Assembly: GCF_004331685.1 (NCBI RefSeq)
Contig: NZ_SJSM01000007.1
Location: forward strand, 154,069-218,068
Direction of reading: 5' to 3'
Source: Pedobacter hiemivivus
Lineage (GTDB): Bacteria > Bacteroidota > Bacteroidia > Sphingobacteriales > Sphingobacteriaceae
DNA: 64,000 nucleotides
Part shown: in pieces, positions 44,485 to 52,910 of the stretch
Layout of the letters: the number at the start of each line of letters is the position of its first letter
How positions within the stretch are numbered: the first letter of the stretch is position 1
The notes under the pieces: model-generated
What the model was told of the DNA's origin: nothing
Database searches by the model: none
The model's input: only the letters and a program-made list of their open reading frames with translations
Made by a program: the position numbers and the translations under genes

Positions 44485-46647
44485 ATGAAAAGAACAGTTT
44501 ATCTGCTGTTGTGCGTAATGTTATTGTCTTTCGCCAATACGGTGAAAGCAGACGAAGGGATGTGGATCCCGATGCTAATAGGTAAGAACTATGAGCAAAT
44601 GAAAAAGCAAGGTTTTAAGCTGACTGCTAAAGATCTATACAATGCAAATGGTTCCAGTTTAAAAGATGCAATTGTTCATTTTGGTGGCTTTTGTACAGGT
44701 GAGATTGTATCGGATAAAGGTTTGATCTTTACCAATCACCATTGTGGTTATGATGCGATAGCTTCTAATTCTACGCCTCAGAATAACATTTTAGATAATG
44801 GTTTCTATGCAAAGAACTATGGAGAAGAAAAACCTATTAGTGGCTTATTCGTCCGCTTTTTGCAAAGAATGGAAGACGTTACTGCTAAAGTTAACGAAGC
44901 AACTAAAGGATTAAGTGGCGCTGAAAAAGATGCTAAAATGACTGCCGTTTTTAATGAAATCGCTAAAGCTGCTACTACAGGTCCTACATTGGAAGCTAAC
45001 GTAAAAGATTTTTATAAATCAAACCAGTTTATCCTTTTTGTTTATGAACGTTTTGATGATGTTCGTTTGGTAGGTACGCCGCCTCAAAACATCGGTAAAT
45101 TTGGTGGCGATACTGATAACTGGGAATGGCCTCGTCAAACAGGTGATTTCTCTATATTCCGTGTGTATTCTTCAACAGGGAATCAACCAGCAAAATATAA
45201 CGTTCAGAATGTTCCCTACAAACCTAAGAAGTTCCTTCCGGTTTCTATTAAGGGCGTGAAAAATGGCGACTTTGCTATGGTTTATGGTTACCCAGGTCGT
45301 ACAGATAGATACTTAACTTCTTATGGCGTTGATTTGGCTACTGAGAAAGTGAGTCCTACTATCGTTAAACTTCGCGATATCCGCTTAAAAGCATGGAAAG
45401 CAGAAATGGATAAAGACGTAAGTCTGCGTTTAAAACTGTCTTCTAAATATGCGCAGATTGCAAATTACTGGAAATACTTTATTGGCCAAACTGAGCAGTT
45501 AAAACGCCTAAAAGTTGCTGATGCTAAAAGAACAGAGGAGAAATCCTTTACAGAATGGGCTTCCCAAAAAACTGAATTTGCTGGTTTAATGGAGCAATAC
45601 GATCAGATTTACAAAGATATCGATCCTATTTCTGTACAACGTACTTACATCAATGAGGGCTTTAACGCTTCACAATGGGTTGCTAATGCCTCTGGTCTTG
45701 GAAAAGGGTTAATCAACTTTACGAAAAGTAAATATGATGCCGCAACATATAAACAGATTCAGGAAAACATGAATAATGCGGTAACAGCTTATCAGGAGAC
45801 CTATAATGAAACTGCTGATAAGAAGATCTTTGCAAAGATCCTTGCTTCATTCTATACTGATGTTCCTGTTAAATCGCAGCCTAAATTCTTTGCAGAAATT
45901 GCTGAGAAATATTGGACAGGAAATCCGGAAACTACTTTTGAGAAGTATGCGAATTTCCTTTGGGAGAATAGTAACTTCATTAAACCTGAGAAATTGAAAG
46001 CATTTATTGCTTCTAATCCTTCAGCTGAGGCAGTAACTAGTGATCCAGGTTATCAGTATGCTTTAAATGTTATTCCTGCTGAATATGTTAAAACTAATTT
46101 CGGTTCATTGGTTGCAGATTTCGAAAAGAAAAAAGCAGAGCTGGATCATTTGTATTTGAAAGCAATTTTAGAAAAGAATTCGGGTAAGTTGATGTATCCG
46201 GATGCGAACTCTACCATGCGTCTTTCTTATGGAAATGTTCAGGATTACTCTCCAAAAGATGGTATTGTGTATAAAACCACGACTACAATTGATGGTATTA
46301 TGCAGAAATATATTCCTGGTGACAGTGAGTTTGATTTGCCTGCAAACCTGATTGAAAATTATAATAAAAAGAATTTTGGTCAGTATGGTAATGATGGTAC
46401 TTTAACTGTTGGTTTTATTACTAATAATGACATTACTGGTGGTAACTCAGGTTCTCCGGTGATCAATGGCAATGGCGAATTGATCGGTCTTGCTTTTGAT
46501 GGTAACTGGGAAGCAATGAGTGGTGATATTGCTTTTGATAAGAAATTTAAACGTACAATTAATGTTGATGTTCGCTATGTGCTTTGGTGCATTGATGTGT
46601 TGGGCGGAGCGAAGAATATTATTAATGAGTTGAAAATTATTAAATAA
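44485..46647 (+). CDS. S46-family dipeptidyl-peptidase (DPP7/DPP11 type)
   Basis: The 720-residue exported protease has a signal peptide (1-22, VKA). The catalytic His lies in TNHHCGYD (84-90), an Asp in DTDNWEWPRQTGDF, and Ser655 in GGNSGSP. A helical regulatory domain occupies about 270-520. It removes dipeptides from peptide N-termini in the periplasm or on the outer membrane. The residue 25 after the Ser is Gly680 (MSGD), matching DPP7-type hydrophobic preference rather than the Arg that gives DPP11 its acidic preference. That inference relies on remembered numbering. The gene ends in repeat copy 2. Confidence 0.9.
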   Translation: MKRTVYLLLCVMLLSFANTVKADEGMWIPMLIGKNYEQMKKQGFKLTAKDLYNANGSSLKDAIVHFGGFCTGEIVSDKGLIFTNHHCGYDAIASNSTPQNNILDNGFYAKNYGEEKPISGLFVRFLQRMEDVTAKVNEATKGLSGAEKDAKMTAVFNEIAKAATTGPTLEANVKDFYKSNQFILFVYERFDDVRLVGTPPQNIGKFGGDTDNWEWPRQTGDFSIFRVYSSTGNQPAKYNVQNVPYKPKKFLPVSIKGVKNGDFAMVYGYPGRTDRYLTSYGVDLATEKVSPTIVKLRDIRLKAWKAEMDKDVSLRLKLSSKYAQIANYWKYFIGQTEQLKRLKVADAKRTEEKSFTEWASQKTEFAGLMEQYDQIYKDIDPISVQRTYINEGFNASQWVANASGLGKGLINFTKSKYDAATYKQIQENMNNAVTAYQETYNETADKKIFAKILASFYTDVPVKSQPKFFAEIAEKYWTGNPETTFEKYANFLWENSNFIKPEKLKAFIASNPSAEAVTSDPGYQYALNVIPAEYVKTNFGSLVADFEKKKAELDHLYLKAILEKNSGKLMYPDANSTMRLSYGNVQDYSPKDGIVYKTTTTIDGIMQKYIPGDSEFDLPANLIENYNKKNFGQYGNDGTLTVGFITNNDITGGNSGSPVINGNGELIGLAFDGNWEAMSGDIAFDKKFKRTINVDVRYVLWCIDVLGGAKNIINELKIIK

Positions 46648-46648
46648 T

Positions 46649-46781
46649 AGAAAAAATAACCGTTCTCTTCGAGCGCTGCATTGCTTCGCTGAAAGGCGAA
46701 GAACACTGAGGCGCTCTCTGAGAAGGTAATTTTTTTTAACAGGATGGCTAGGCAAGATGATTGTCTGGCCATTTTGTTTTT
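46649..46781 (+). repeat. Structured interspersed repeat, copy 2
   Basis: It contains three nested helices: TTCTC 46663-46667 with GAGAA 46720-46724, GAGCGC 46671-46676 with GCGCTC 46711-46716, and CTTCGC 46684-46689 with GCGAAG 46696-46701. A terminator hairpin follows. It starts just after the S46 stop, and the right half closely matches copy 1. Confidence 0.72.
46745..46781 (+). terminator. Terminator of the S46 peptidase gene
   Basis: TGGCTAGGCA (46745-46754) pairs with TGTCTGGCCA (46762-46771), using two G-U pairs and a 7-nt loop, then a T-rich run. It is the 3' end of repeat copy 2. Confidence 0.75.
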
Positions 46782-46823
46782 TGGGTTATTTTTAAATGGT
46801 GATTATTTTTTAGATATTGGATT

Positions 46824-47291
46824 ATGAAAGCATTTGTATTAACCGCATTATTAGCCATTACATTAACATCCTTTCAAAGCGCTATGGCACAAACAGAAAA
46901 GAAGAAGAACACTGTTATTTTAAATCACATTGCAGTGTATGTTTCGGATTTAAAAACAGCAACAGATTTTTATCAAACAGTATTTGATTTGGAGATCATT
47001 CCTGAACCATTTAAGGATGGCAGGCATACTTGGTTTTCTATTGGAGCTGCGGGACATTTGCATTTGATTCAAGGTGCGAAAAGTAATGTGGTACATGAAA
47101 AGAATGATCATTTGTGTTTTAGTGTAGCTTCGATAGAAGAGTTTACTGCAAAGCTAAAGGCGGAGAAGATCAGTTATGAGAATTGGGCTGGTGCACAGAA
47201 CACGGTTACCAATAGGGTAGATGGCATAAAGCAGATTTATTTTAAGGATCCTGATGGACACTGGCTGGAAGTGAATGACGACCATAAGTAA
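46824..47291 (+). CDS. Exported VOC/glyoxalase-fold protein
   Basis: The 155-residue protein has a Sec signal peptide (1-22, ending AMAQ) and then a single VOC domain. It starts LNHIAVYVSDLKTATDFY (His34), continues HLHLIQG and NDHLCFSV, and ends with WLEVND (Glu near 150). These His/Glu positions match glyoxalase I or fosfomycin-type metal sites. An exported form cannot use cytoplasmic glutathione, so lactoylglutathione lyase activity is doubtful. It may act on a secreted substrate or bind one. It is a single gene. Confidence 0.78.
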   Translation: MKAFVLTALLAITLTSFQSAMAQTEKKKNTVILNHIAVYVSDLKTATDFYQTVFDLEIIPEPFKDGRHTWFSIGAAGHLHLIQGAKSNVVHEKNDHLCFSVASIEEFTAKLKAEKISYENWAGAQNTVTNRVDGIKQIYFKDPDGHWLEVNDDHK

Positions 47292-47382
47292 TACGAAATA
47301 GCTAAGAGACTTGTACCAAAATCGCTGAATTAATAGCCAATTTTGAGGATTCTGAATGTGCTTAAATTGCTAATTTAGGAAG

Positions 47383-48324
47383 ATGAAATCATTCGTTGCA
47401 CTAAGGGTATTTGTGCTACTGGCCTTTCTGGGTTTAGTAGAGACTTCAAACGCCCAACCATTTTCTGTGGGCACTAAAAAAGTACTTTTTTTAGGTAATA
47501 GTATCACTTATAGCGGTCAATACATTACGGACATTGAAGCATATTGTACTATAAATTATCCGGATCAGAAAATAGAGTTTATCAATATGGGATTGCCTAG
47601 TGAAACGGTTGCAGGTTTATCCGAGCCAGGACATGCAGGCGGTAAATTTCCCCGTCCGGATCTTCATGAGCGTTTGGATCGGGTAATGGCACTTGTTAAG
47701 CCAGATCTTGTTTTTGCATGCTACGGGATGAACGATGGGTTGTATATGCCTTTTGATGAGGGACGTTTTGCTAAATATAAAGAAGGGATCAATTGGTTAC
47801 ATGATAAGTATGTAAAGGCTGGGATTAGAATCATTCATGTTACACCGCCAATTTATGATGAGTTGAGAGGTGGAAGTAAAGGTTATGCAGCTGTGTTAGA
47901 TCGGTATAGTGATTGGTTGCTGGCTCAGCGTAGCGCTGGTTGGGAAGTTGCAGATCTACATTATCCAATGAAGAAGTACCTGGAGGCACATAGGAAGGTG
48001 GATGCTGCTTTTAATATTGCTGGGTTTTATTTAGCCGCTGACGGTGTTCATCCTGCTGAAGTGGGACATTGGATCATGGCGAAGGCGTTGTTGCTTTACA
48101 TGGGCGAAAAACAGGTTGTTTCGGGGATTGATGTGTTGGCAGTAATTAAGCATCCTAAAAAGGAAGAGCTGTTTAAGCTGGTTGCACAAAAGCAGTCGGT
48201 GATGAAAGATGCCTGGTTGACAGCTGCGGGGCATAAACGCCCAATGAAGGCGGGCCTACCACTGGAGGAAGCACAAAAAAAAGCTGCTGAAATTGATGAA
48301 CAAATCAGCAGCTTAATGAAGTAA
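47383..48324 (+). CDS. SGNH/GDSL hydrolase, exported
   Basis: The 313-residue protein has a signal peptide (1-25, SNAQ) and SGNH blocks: FLGNSITYSG, an Asn in CYGMNDGLY and the Asp-His pair in ADGVHPAEVGHW. A C-terminal helical extension (about 240-313) is rich in Lys and Glu. It is longer than and distinct from the tandem SGNH pair in the amino-sugar operon, so a separate acyl-ester substrate is likely. It is convergent with purM. Confidence 0.84.
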   Translation: MKSFVALRVFVLLAFLGLVETSNAQPFSVGTKKVLFLGNSITYSGQYITDIEAYCTINYPDQKIEFINMGLPSETVAGLSEPGHAGGKFPRPDLHERLDRVMALVKPDLVFACYGMNDGLYMPFDEGRFAKYKEGINWLHDKYVKAGIRIIHVTPPIYDELRGGSKGYAAVLDRYSDWLLAQRSAGWEVADLHYPMKKYLEAHRKVDAAFNIAGFYLAADGVHPAEVGHWIMAKALLLYMGEKQVVSGIDVLAVIKHPKKEELFKLVAQKQSVMKDAWLTAAGHKRPMKAGLPLEEAQKKAAEIDEQISSLMK

Positions 48325-48348
48325 TGTTTTATTAAGGGCGGCTTTTAT

Positions 48349-49530
48349 TTAAAAGTAAGTGTAGTTCCCTTTTTCGCTATTTATAGTAACTTGTTTTTGA
48401 GCTGAGCTTTCAACGCGACCGATGATTTGCGCATCGATATTGAAGCTTTTAGAAATGGCAATAATAGCTTCGGCTATTTCGGCGGGAACATATAGCTCCA
48501 TACGGTGACCCATATTAAATACCTTATACATTTCTTTCCAATCTGTACCAGATTGCTCCTGGATCAATTGAAATAGGGGCGGGACAGGGAATAGGTTATC
48601 TTTAATGATATGTACATCATTGTTTACAAAATGAAGCACCTTAGTTTGTGCACCACCACTACAATGTACAATACCGTGAATTTGGCTTCTATAACCTTCT
48701 AGCACCTTTTTAATTACCGGGGCATAAGTACGGGTAGGAGATAATACCAGTTTACCAGCAGTGATTTCTGTGTGTTCATCAATCTTAACTTTGTCAGTCA
48801 GTTTTTTGCCACCAGAAAATACCAGGTCAAAAGGTACAGCTGGGTCAAAGCTTTCCGGATAAGCATTAGCTACAGATTTATCAAATACATCATGGCGGGC
48901 AGATGTTAATCCGTTAGAGCCCATTCCACCATTATATTCTGACTCATAGGTCGCTTGTCCAGAAGAAGATAAACCAACAATTACGTCGCCAGCTTGTATA
49001 TTGTCATTGCTGATAATTTTATCACGCTCAATACGACAAGTTACAGTAGAATCTACTATGATGGTACGTACTAAATCACCGACATCGGCAGTTTCGCCGC
49101 CTGTAGAATAGATAGAAATGCCTTGGGAACGTAGATCGGCAAGAATTTCTTCAGTACCATTGATGATGGCGGCAATTACTTCACCTGGAATCAGGTTTTT
49201 ATTACGACCAATGGTTGATGACAATAGGATGTTATCCGTAGCACCAACACAAATCAAATCATCGATATTCATGATAATGGCATCCTGAGCAATACCTTTC
49301 CATACAGAAATGTCGCCAGTTTCTTTCCAATAAACATAGGCCAATGAAGACTTTGTACCCGCACCATCAGCGTGCATAATATTGCAAAAAGCATCATCAT
49401 TACCTAAAATATCGGGGATGATCTTACAGAAGGCCTGTGGAAAAATACCTTTATCTATGTTCTTGATGGCTTGGTGCACATCTTCTTTCGAGGCAGAAAC
49501 GCCACGTTGGTTGTACCTGTTATCACTCAT
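48349..49530 (-). CDS. purM: Phosphoribosylformylglycinamidine cyclo-ligase (AIR synthetase)
   Basis: I set the start at 49530 (MSDNRYNQRGVSASKEDV), where the family begins. The 12 codons from an upstream TTG are hydrophobic and unlike PurM. The 393-residue protein has the PurM landmarks MHADGAGTKSSLAY, IVHCSGGAQTK and FNMGHRMELYV. It forms AIR from FGAM with ATP in purine biosynthesis. The promoter overlaps the upstream glnN terminator and leaves almost no leader. Confidence 0.93.
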   Translation of the reverse strand: MSDNRYNQRGVSASKEDVHQAIKNIDKGIFPQAFCKIIPDILGNDDAFCNIMHADGAGTKSSLAYVYWKETGDISVWKGIAQDAIIMNIDDLICVGATDNILLSSTIGRNKNLIPGEVIAAIINGTEEILADLRSQGISIYSTGGETADVGDLVRTIIVDSTVTCRIERDKIISNDNIQAGDVIVGLSSSGQATYESEYNGGMGSNGLTSARHDVFDKSVANAYPESFDPAVPFDLVFSGGKKLTDKVKIDEHTEITAGKLVLSPTRTYAPVIKKVLEGYRSQIHGIVHCSGGAQTKVLHFVNNDVHIIKDNLFPVPPLFQLIQEQSGTDWKEMYKVFNMGHRMELYVPAEIAEAIIAISKSFNIDAQIIGRVESSAQKQVTINSEKGNYTYF

Positions 49531-49537
49531 GTTGCTG

Positions 49538-49566
49538 CAAAGATAGAAAAAAATAACCCCTGCCAA
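49538..49566 (-). promoter_or_regulatory. Consensus promoter of purM, near-leaderless
   Basis: TTG (49566-49564) and TATCTTTG (49545-49538) are spaced 18 nt apart, and only 7 nt separate the -7 from the ATG. The spacer contains the T-run of the glnN terminator. Confidence 0.65.
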
Positions 49567-49582
49567 TTAAGACAGAGGTTAT
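49546..49582 (-). terminator. Terminator of glnN, overlapping the purM promoter
   Basis: The minus-strand stem ATAACCTCTG (49582-49573) pairs with CAGGGGTTAT (49562-49553), with one G-U pair and a 10-nt loop, followed by seven T. It lies 36 bp past the glnN stop. Confidence 0.8.
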
Positions 49583-49617
49583 AAAACTAAAAAATAGTTA
49601 AAGTATTGAGGTTTGGT

Positions 49618-51804
49618 TTATTTTAAAAACAATAACTCTCTGAATTTAGGTAGAGGCCATACGCTGTCATCCACAATTTGCTCTAATTTATCGCAGTGGT
49701 AACGGATGGTGTCAAAGTGTGATTTAACCTTCTCATCGTAAGCAATTGCTTTTTCACGACTTTCTTCGATCGTGTTCACTTGTTTACGTTGCTCAAGCAT
49801 TTCATCAATACTAGTTTTAACAACATTTAAGTGTGTCGATAACTTTTTGATGATCGCAAGAGGTGTAGCTAAAGCTTCTTCTCCTAAGCCAAGTTCTTTT
49901 AATCCTTTTGCGTTATTAATTAACGTGTTTTGGTAAGAAATAGCCGCAGGGATAATCATGCTGTTGGTAACGTCACCCATTACCCTTGCTTCGATTTGAA
50001 GTTTTTTGAAATAGCTTTCTAACAAGATTTCATGACGTGCATGTAATTCGCGTGGGTTAAATATATTTAGTTTACCAAATAACTCTGTAGTTTTCTCACT
50101 TACGTAAGCATCTAAAGCTTTAGGTGTAGTTTTGATGTTTGATAGACCGCGTTTTTCTGCTTCAGCAGCCCACTCATCGCTATAACCATTACCTTCAAAA
50201 CGAATATCTTTAGATTCTTTGATGTATCTTTTTAATACAGTTAATAAGGCAACATCTTTTTTCTCACCTTTTTTGATCAATTTATCTACTTCAATTTTGA
50301 ATTTATTCAATTGATCAGCAACGATAGCATTTAAAACTGTCATCGGTGCAGAAGAGTTCTCAGAAGAACCAACCGCTCTTAATTCAAATTTATTTCCAGT
50401 GAAGGCAAAAGGAGAAGTACGGTTACGGTCAGTAGAATCGAAAGAAATCTGAGGGATTTTAGGGATACCTAACCATAAAGAATCTTCATTTTTTACTTTC
50501 TTGATGATACTTCTAGAAGATTCGATTTCGTCTAATACGTCTGCAAGTTGAGAACCAAGGAAGATAGAGATGATCGCTGGTGGAGCTTCGTTAGCACCTA
50601 AACGGTGATCGTTGCTTACCGAAGCAATACTTGCTCTCAATAAATCTGAATGCTCATGCACCGCTTTGATGGTGTTGATGAAGAACGTTAAGAACATCAG
50701 GTTGTTTTTAGGCGTTTTACCTGGTGATAATAAGTTCTTACCAGTATCAGTAATTAACGACCAGTTGTTGTGTTTACCTGATCCGTTGATACCAGCATAT
50801 GGTTTCTCATGTAAAAGCACTTTAAAGTTATGTCTTAAAGCAACTTTTTCCATTAAGTCCATTAACAACTGATTGTGGTCAATTGCAAGGTTGATTTCTT
50901 CATAAATCGGCGCACATTCAAACTGAGAAGGGGCAACCTCATTGTGACGGGTTTTCAAAGGAATACCCAATTTTAAAGCTTCGTTTTCAAAGTCAACCAT
51001 GTAAGTAAATACACGCTCAGGAATAGATCCGAAGTAATGATCTTCTAATTGTTGTCCTTTTGCAGACATGTGTCCGAATAATGTACGGCCAGTTAAAGCT
51101 AAATCCGGACGGGCATTGTATAATGCAAGGTCAACCAGGAAATATTCCTGCTCGATACCTAATGATGCACTAACTTTAGTGATGCTTTTATCAAAATACT
51201 GACAAACATCAACAGCTGCTTTATCCATAGCAGAAAGTGCTTTTAATAAAGGAGCTTTATAATCTAAGGCCTCGCCTGTGTAAGCAACAAAAACAGTTGG
51301 AATACAAAGTGTTTTACCTGCTTTGCTCTCCATGATGAAAGCTGGAGACGAAGGATCCCATGCAGTATAACCACGAGCTTCGAAAGTGTTACGAATACCA
51401 CCATTAGGGAAACTTGAAGCATCCGGCTCTTGTTGAACTAATGCACTACCAGCAAATACTTCAATTGCACCATCACTACTTGGCTCAAAAAACGAGTCAT
51501 GTTTCTCAGCAGTTGTGCCAGTTAATGGTTGAAACCAGTGGGTATAATGTGTAGCACCTTTGCTCATTGCCCAGCTTTTCATAGCTGTTGCGATGTGATT
51601 GGCATCTTCATGGTTAATTAATTCACCCTGTTCAATTGAGGAAATAAGTTTCTGAAATACTTCTTTTGATAAGTAGTCTTTCATCTTTTTCTTATCAAAA
51701 ACATTCACGCCAAAAAAATCAGAGATTTTAGTCGAAGGAGACTTTACTTCTGGTGAAATTCTTGATTGTGCCTCTTTTAATGCAATTGTTCTTAAGCTTT
51801 TCAT
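49618..51804 (-). CDS. glnN: Glutamine synthetase type III
   Basis: The 728-residue enzyme is far longer than GSI (~470) and matches GSIII. It starts MKSLRTIALKEAQSRISPEV and has the catalytic core with GIEQEYFLVD, HEKPYAGINGSGKHNNWSL and the ATP-region LGANEAPPAI. It makes glutamine from glutamate, ammonia and ATP and is the main GS in many Bacteroidota. The C-terminal ~150 residues are a helical extension specific to type III. A consensus promoter precedes it. Confidence 0.96.
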   Translation of the reverse strand: MKSLRTIALKEAQSRISPEVKSPSTKISDFFGVNVFDKKKMKDYLSKEVFQKLISSIEQGELINHEDANHIATAMKSWAMSKGATHYTHWFQPLTGTTAEKHDSFFEPSSDGAIEVFAGSALVQQEPDASSFPNGGIRNTFEARGYTAWDPSSPAFIMESKAGKTLCIPTVFVAYTGEALDYKAPLLKALSAMDKAAVDVCQYFDKSITKVSASLGIEQEYFLVDLALYNARPDLALTGRTLFGHMSAKGQQLEDHYFGSIPERVFTYMVDFENEALKLGIPLKTRHNEVAPSQFECAPIYEEINLAIDHNQLLMDLMEKVALRHNFKVLLHEKPYAGINGSGKHNNWSLITDTGKNLLSPGKTPKNNLMFLTFFINTIKAVHEHSDLLRASIASVSNDHRLGANEAPPAIISIFLGSQLADVLDEIESSRSIIKKVKNEDSLWLGIPKIPQISFDSTDRNRTSPFAFTGNKFELRAVGSSENSSAPMTVLNAIVADQLNKFKIEVDKLIKKGEKKDVALLTVLKRYIKESKDIRFEGNGYSDEWAAEAEKRGLSNIKTTPKALDAYVSEKTTELFGKLNIFNPRELHARHEILLESYFKKLQIEARVMGDVTNSMIIPAAISYQNTLINNAKGLKELGLGEEALATPLAIIKKLSTHLNVVKTSIDEMLEQRKQVNTIEESREKAIAYDEKVKSHFDTIRYHCDKLEQIVDDSVWPLPKFRELLFLK

Positions 51805-51824
51805 CTATTTGTTTAAAGTTTGGT

Positions 51825-51855
51825 CAAAAATAGGTTTTTTATTGATTGTTTTCAA
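51825..51855 (-). promoter_or_regulatory. Consensus promoter of glnN
   Basis: TTG (51855-51853), a 20-nt spacer and a perfect TATTTTTG (51832-51825) lie about 21 nt before the glnN start. Confidence 0.7.
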
Positions 51856-51995
51856 TAAATTGTTTGTAAAAATACGAATGTTGGCAATTATTCAAAGATA
51901 TTATTGTTGATTTTTGTGTTTTGGTGATGAAATGGCGTTGATATTTGCAATTTTTACGAAAATGATAATTTTAGGGGGTTGTTTTAACGCTTTTG

Positions 51996-52910
51996 TTAAT
52001 TGCCTTGTTTTTTTGATTGCATTTCTCTGACCATATAGTAAGATAAATAGCCAAGAAATACAATTAACAGCACTATTGCTCCCCACATCCAGCTCTTTTT
52101 GACCAAGCCAGACTCCTTATCCAAGGCTTCGTTGGTGTTCTTTTCAAAATTAAGTACAGCTACGGAAGGGATGGTGTTACTGATGCTATCTTTAAAATAG
52201 CTCAGGTCGTACTTCGGCGCCTCCATGTTTAACTGCCCTGTTTTAATCACATATTGCTTATCTTTTTCAAGATAGGCAATCAACTCCATATTTTTTTGAT
52301 AAGCCTCAATATTTTTTATCAACAAAGGTGAACTATCTTCATTTTCTATGATCAGAAACAGTTGTTTGTACCTGTTTTCTCCATAAAGATCAATTGTCGG
52401 CTGTTTTTCGGAGGAAATTATAATGTTTGTAAGCTTGTCTTCAGAATAGTGCCTTCTTTTCTGATTTACAAGAGGATTTTTTTCTGATATCCATGTTGTT
52501 CTTCTGTAATATTGGAAACCTTCCAGGTTTAATTTTAATTTATCTATTTGGTAGGGTACTTTGAAAGTAATAGAAACGATTGTACGTTTATTTTCTTTAT
52601 CTTCTGTGGTTGTTACAGATGGTGCAGGTATATTGGTATAATGCTCGATCTTTAATGCAGAAGTATCCAATAAATAGATATTATCAGGCAATTGCCTAAG
52701 CAAGTAGGCGATCTCTTTCTGTTTTTCAAAGATCCTGATGTCAGAGAGATCTTTATTTGCAGTTTTTGAAATGATTTCCGGTGTAAGTGCTATTTTATAA
52801 AATCCATTAACACTTACCCGATCCAGGTTACCATTCCATTTAAAAGATTGCGCAGAGGTAACTGTCCAGTTCAGCAAAAATAAAGCACAGACGAAAAACT
52901 TAAATTTCAT
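51996..52910 (-). CDS. DUF3999-like exported/membrane protein
   Basis: I prefer the start at 52910 (MKFKFFVCALF), which overlaps the upstream gene by 11 bp and gives a signal peptide ending SAQ. The ~304-residue protein has an extracytoplasmic beta-rich domain and a single C-terminal transmembrane segment (WGAIVLLIVFLGYLSYYM, near 281-298) followed by a short basic tail. This layout matches DUF3999, a family that accompanies DUF2339 membrane proteins. No enzymatic role is known to me. Confidence 0.72.
   Translation of the reverse strand: MKFKFFVCALFLLNWTVTSAQSFKWNGNLDRVSVNGFYKIALTPEIISKTANKDLSDIRIFEKQKEIAYLLRQLPDNIYLLDTSALKIEHYTNIPAPSVTTTEDKENKRTIVSITFKVPYQIDKLKLNLEGFQYYRRTTWISEKNPLVNQKRRHYSEDKLTNIIISSEKQPTIDLYGENRYKQLFLIIENEDSSPLLIKNIEAYQKNMELIAYLEKDKQYVIKTGQLNMEAPKYDLSYFKDSISNTIPSVAVLNFEKNTNEALDKESGLVKKSWMWGAIVLLIVFLGYLSYYMVREMQSKKQGN

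Noticed and set aside
51901..52086. 61-codon minus-strand frame
   Set aside because: It overlaps the end of the DUF3999-like gene in another frame and is lysine/asparagine-rich without structure.
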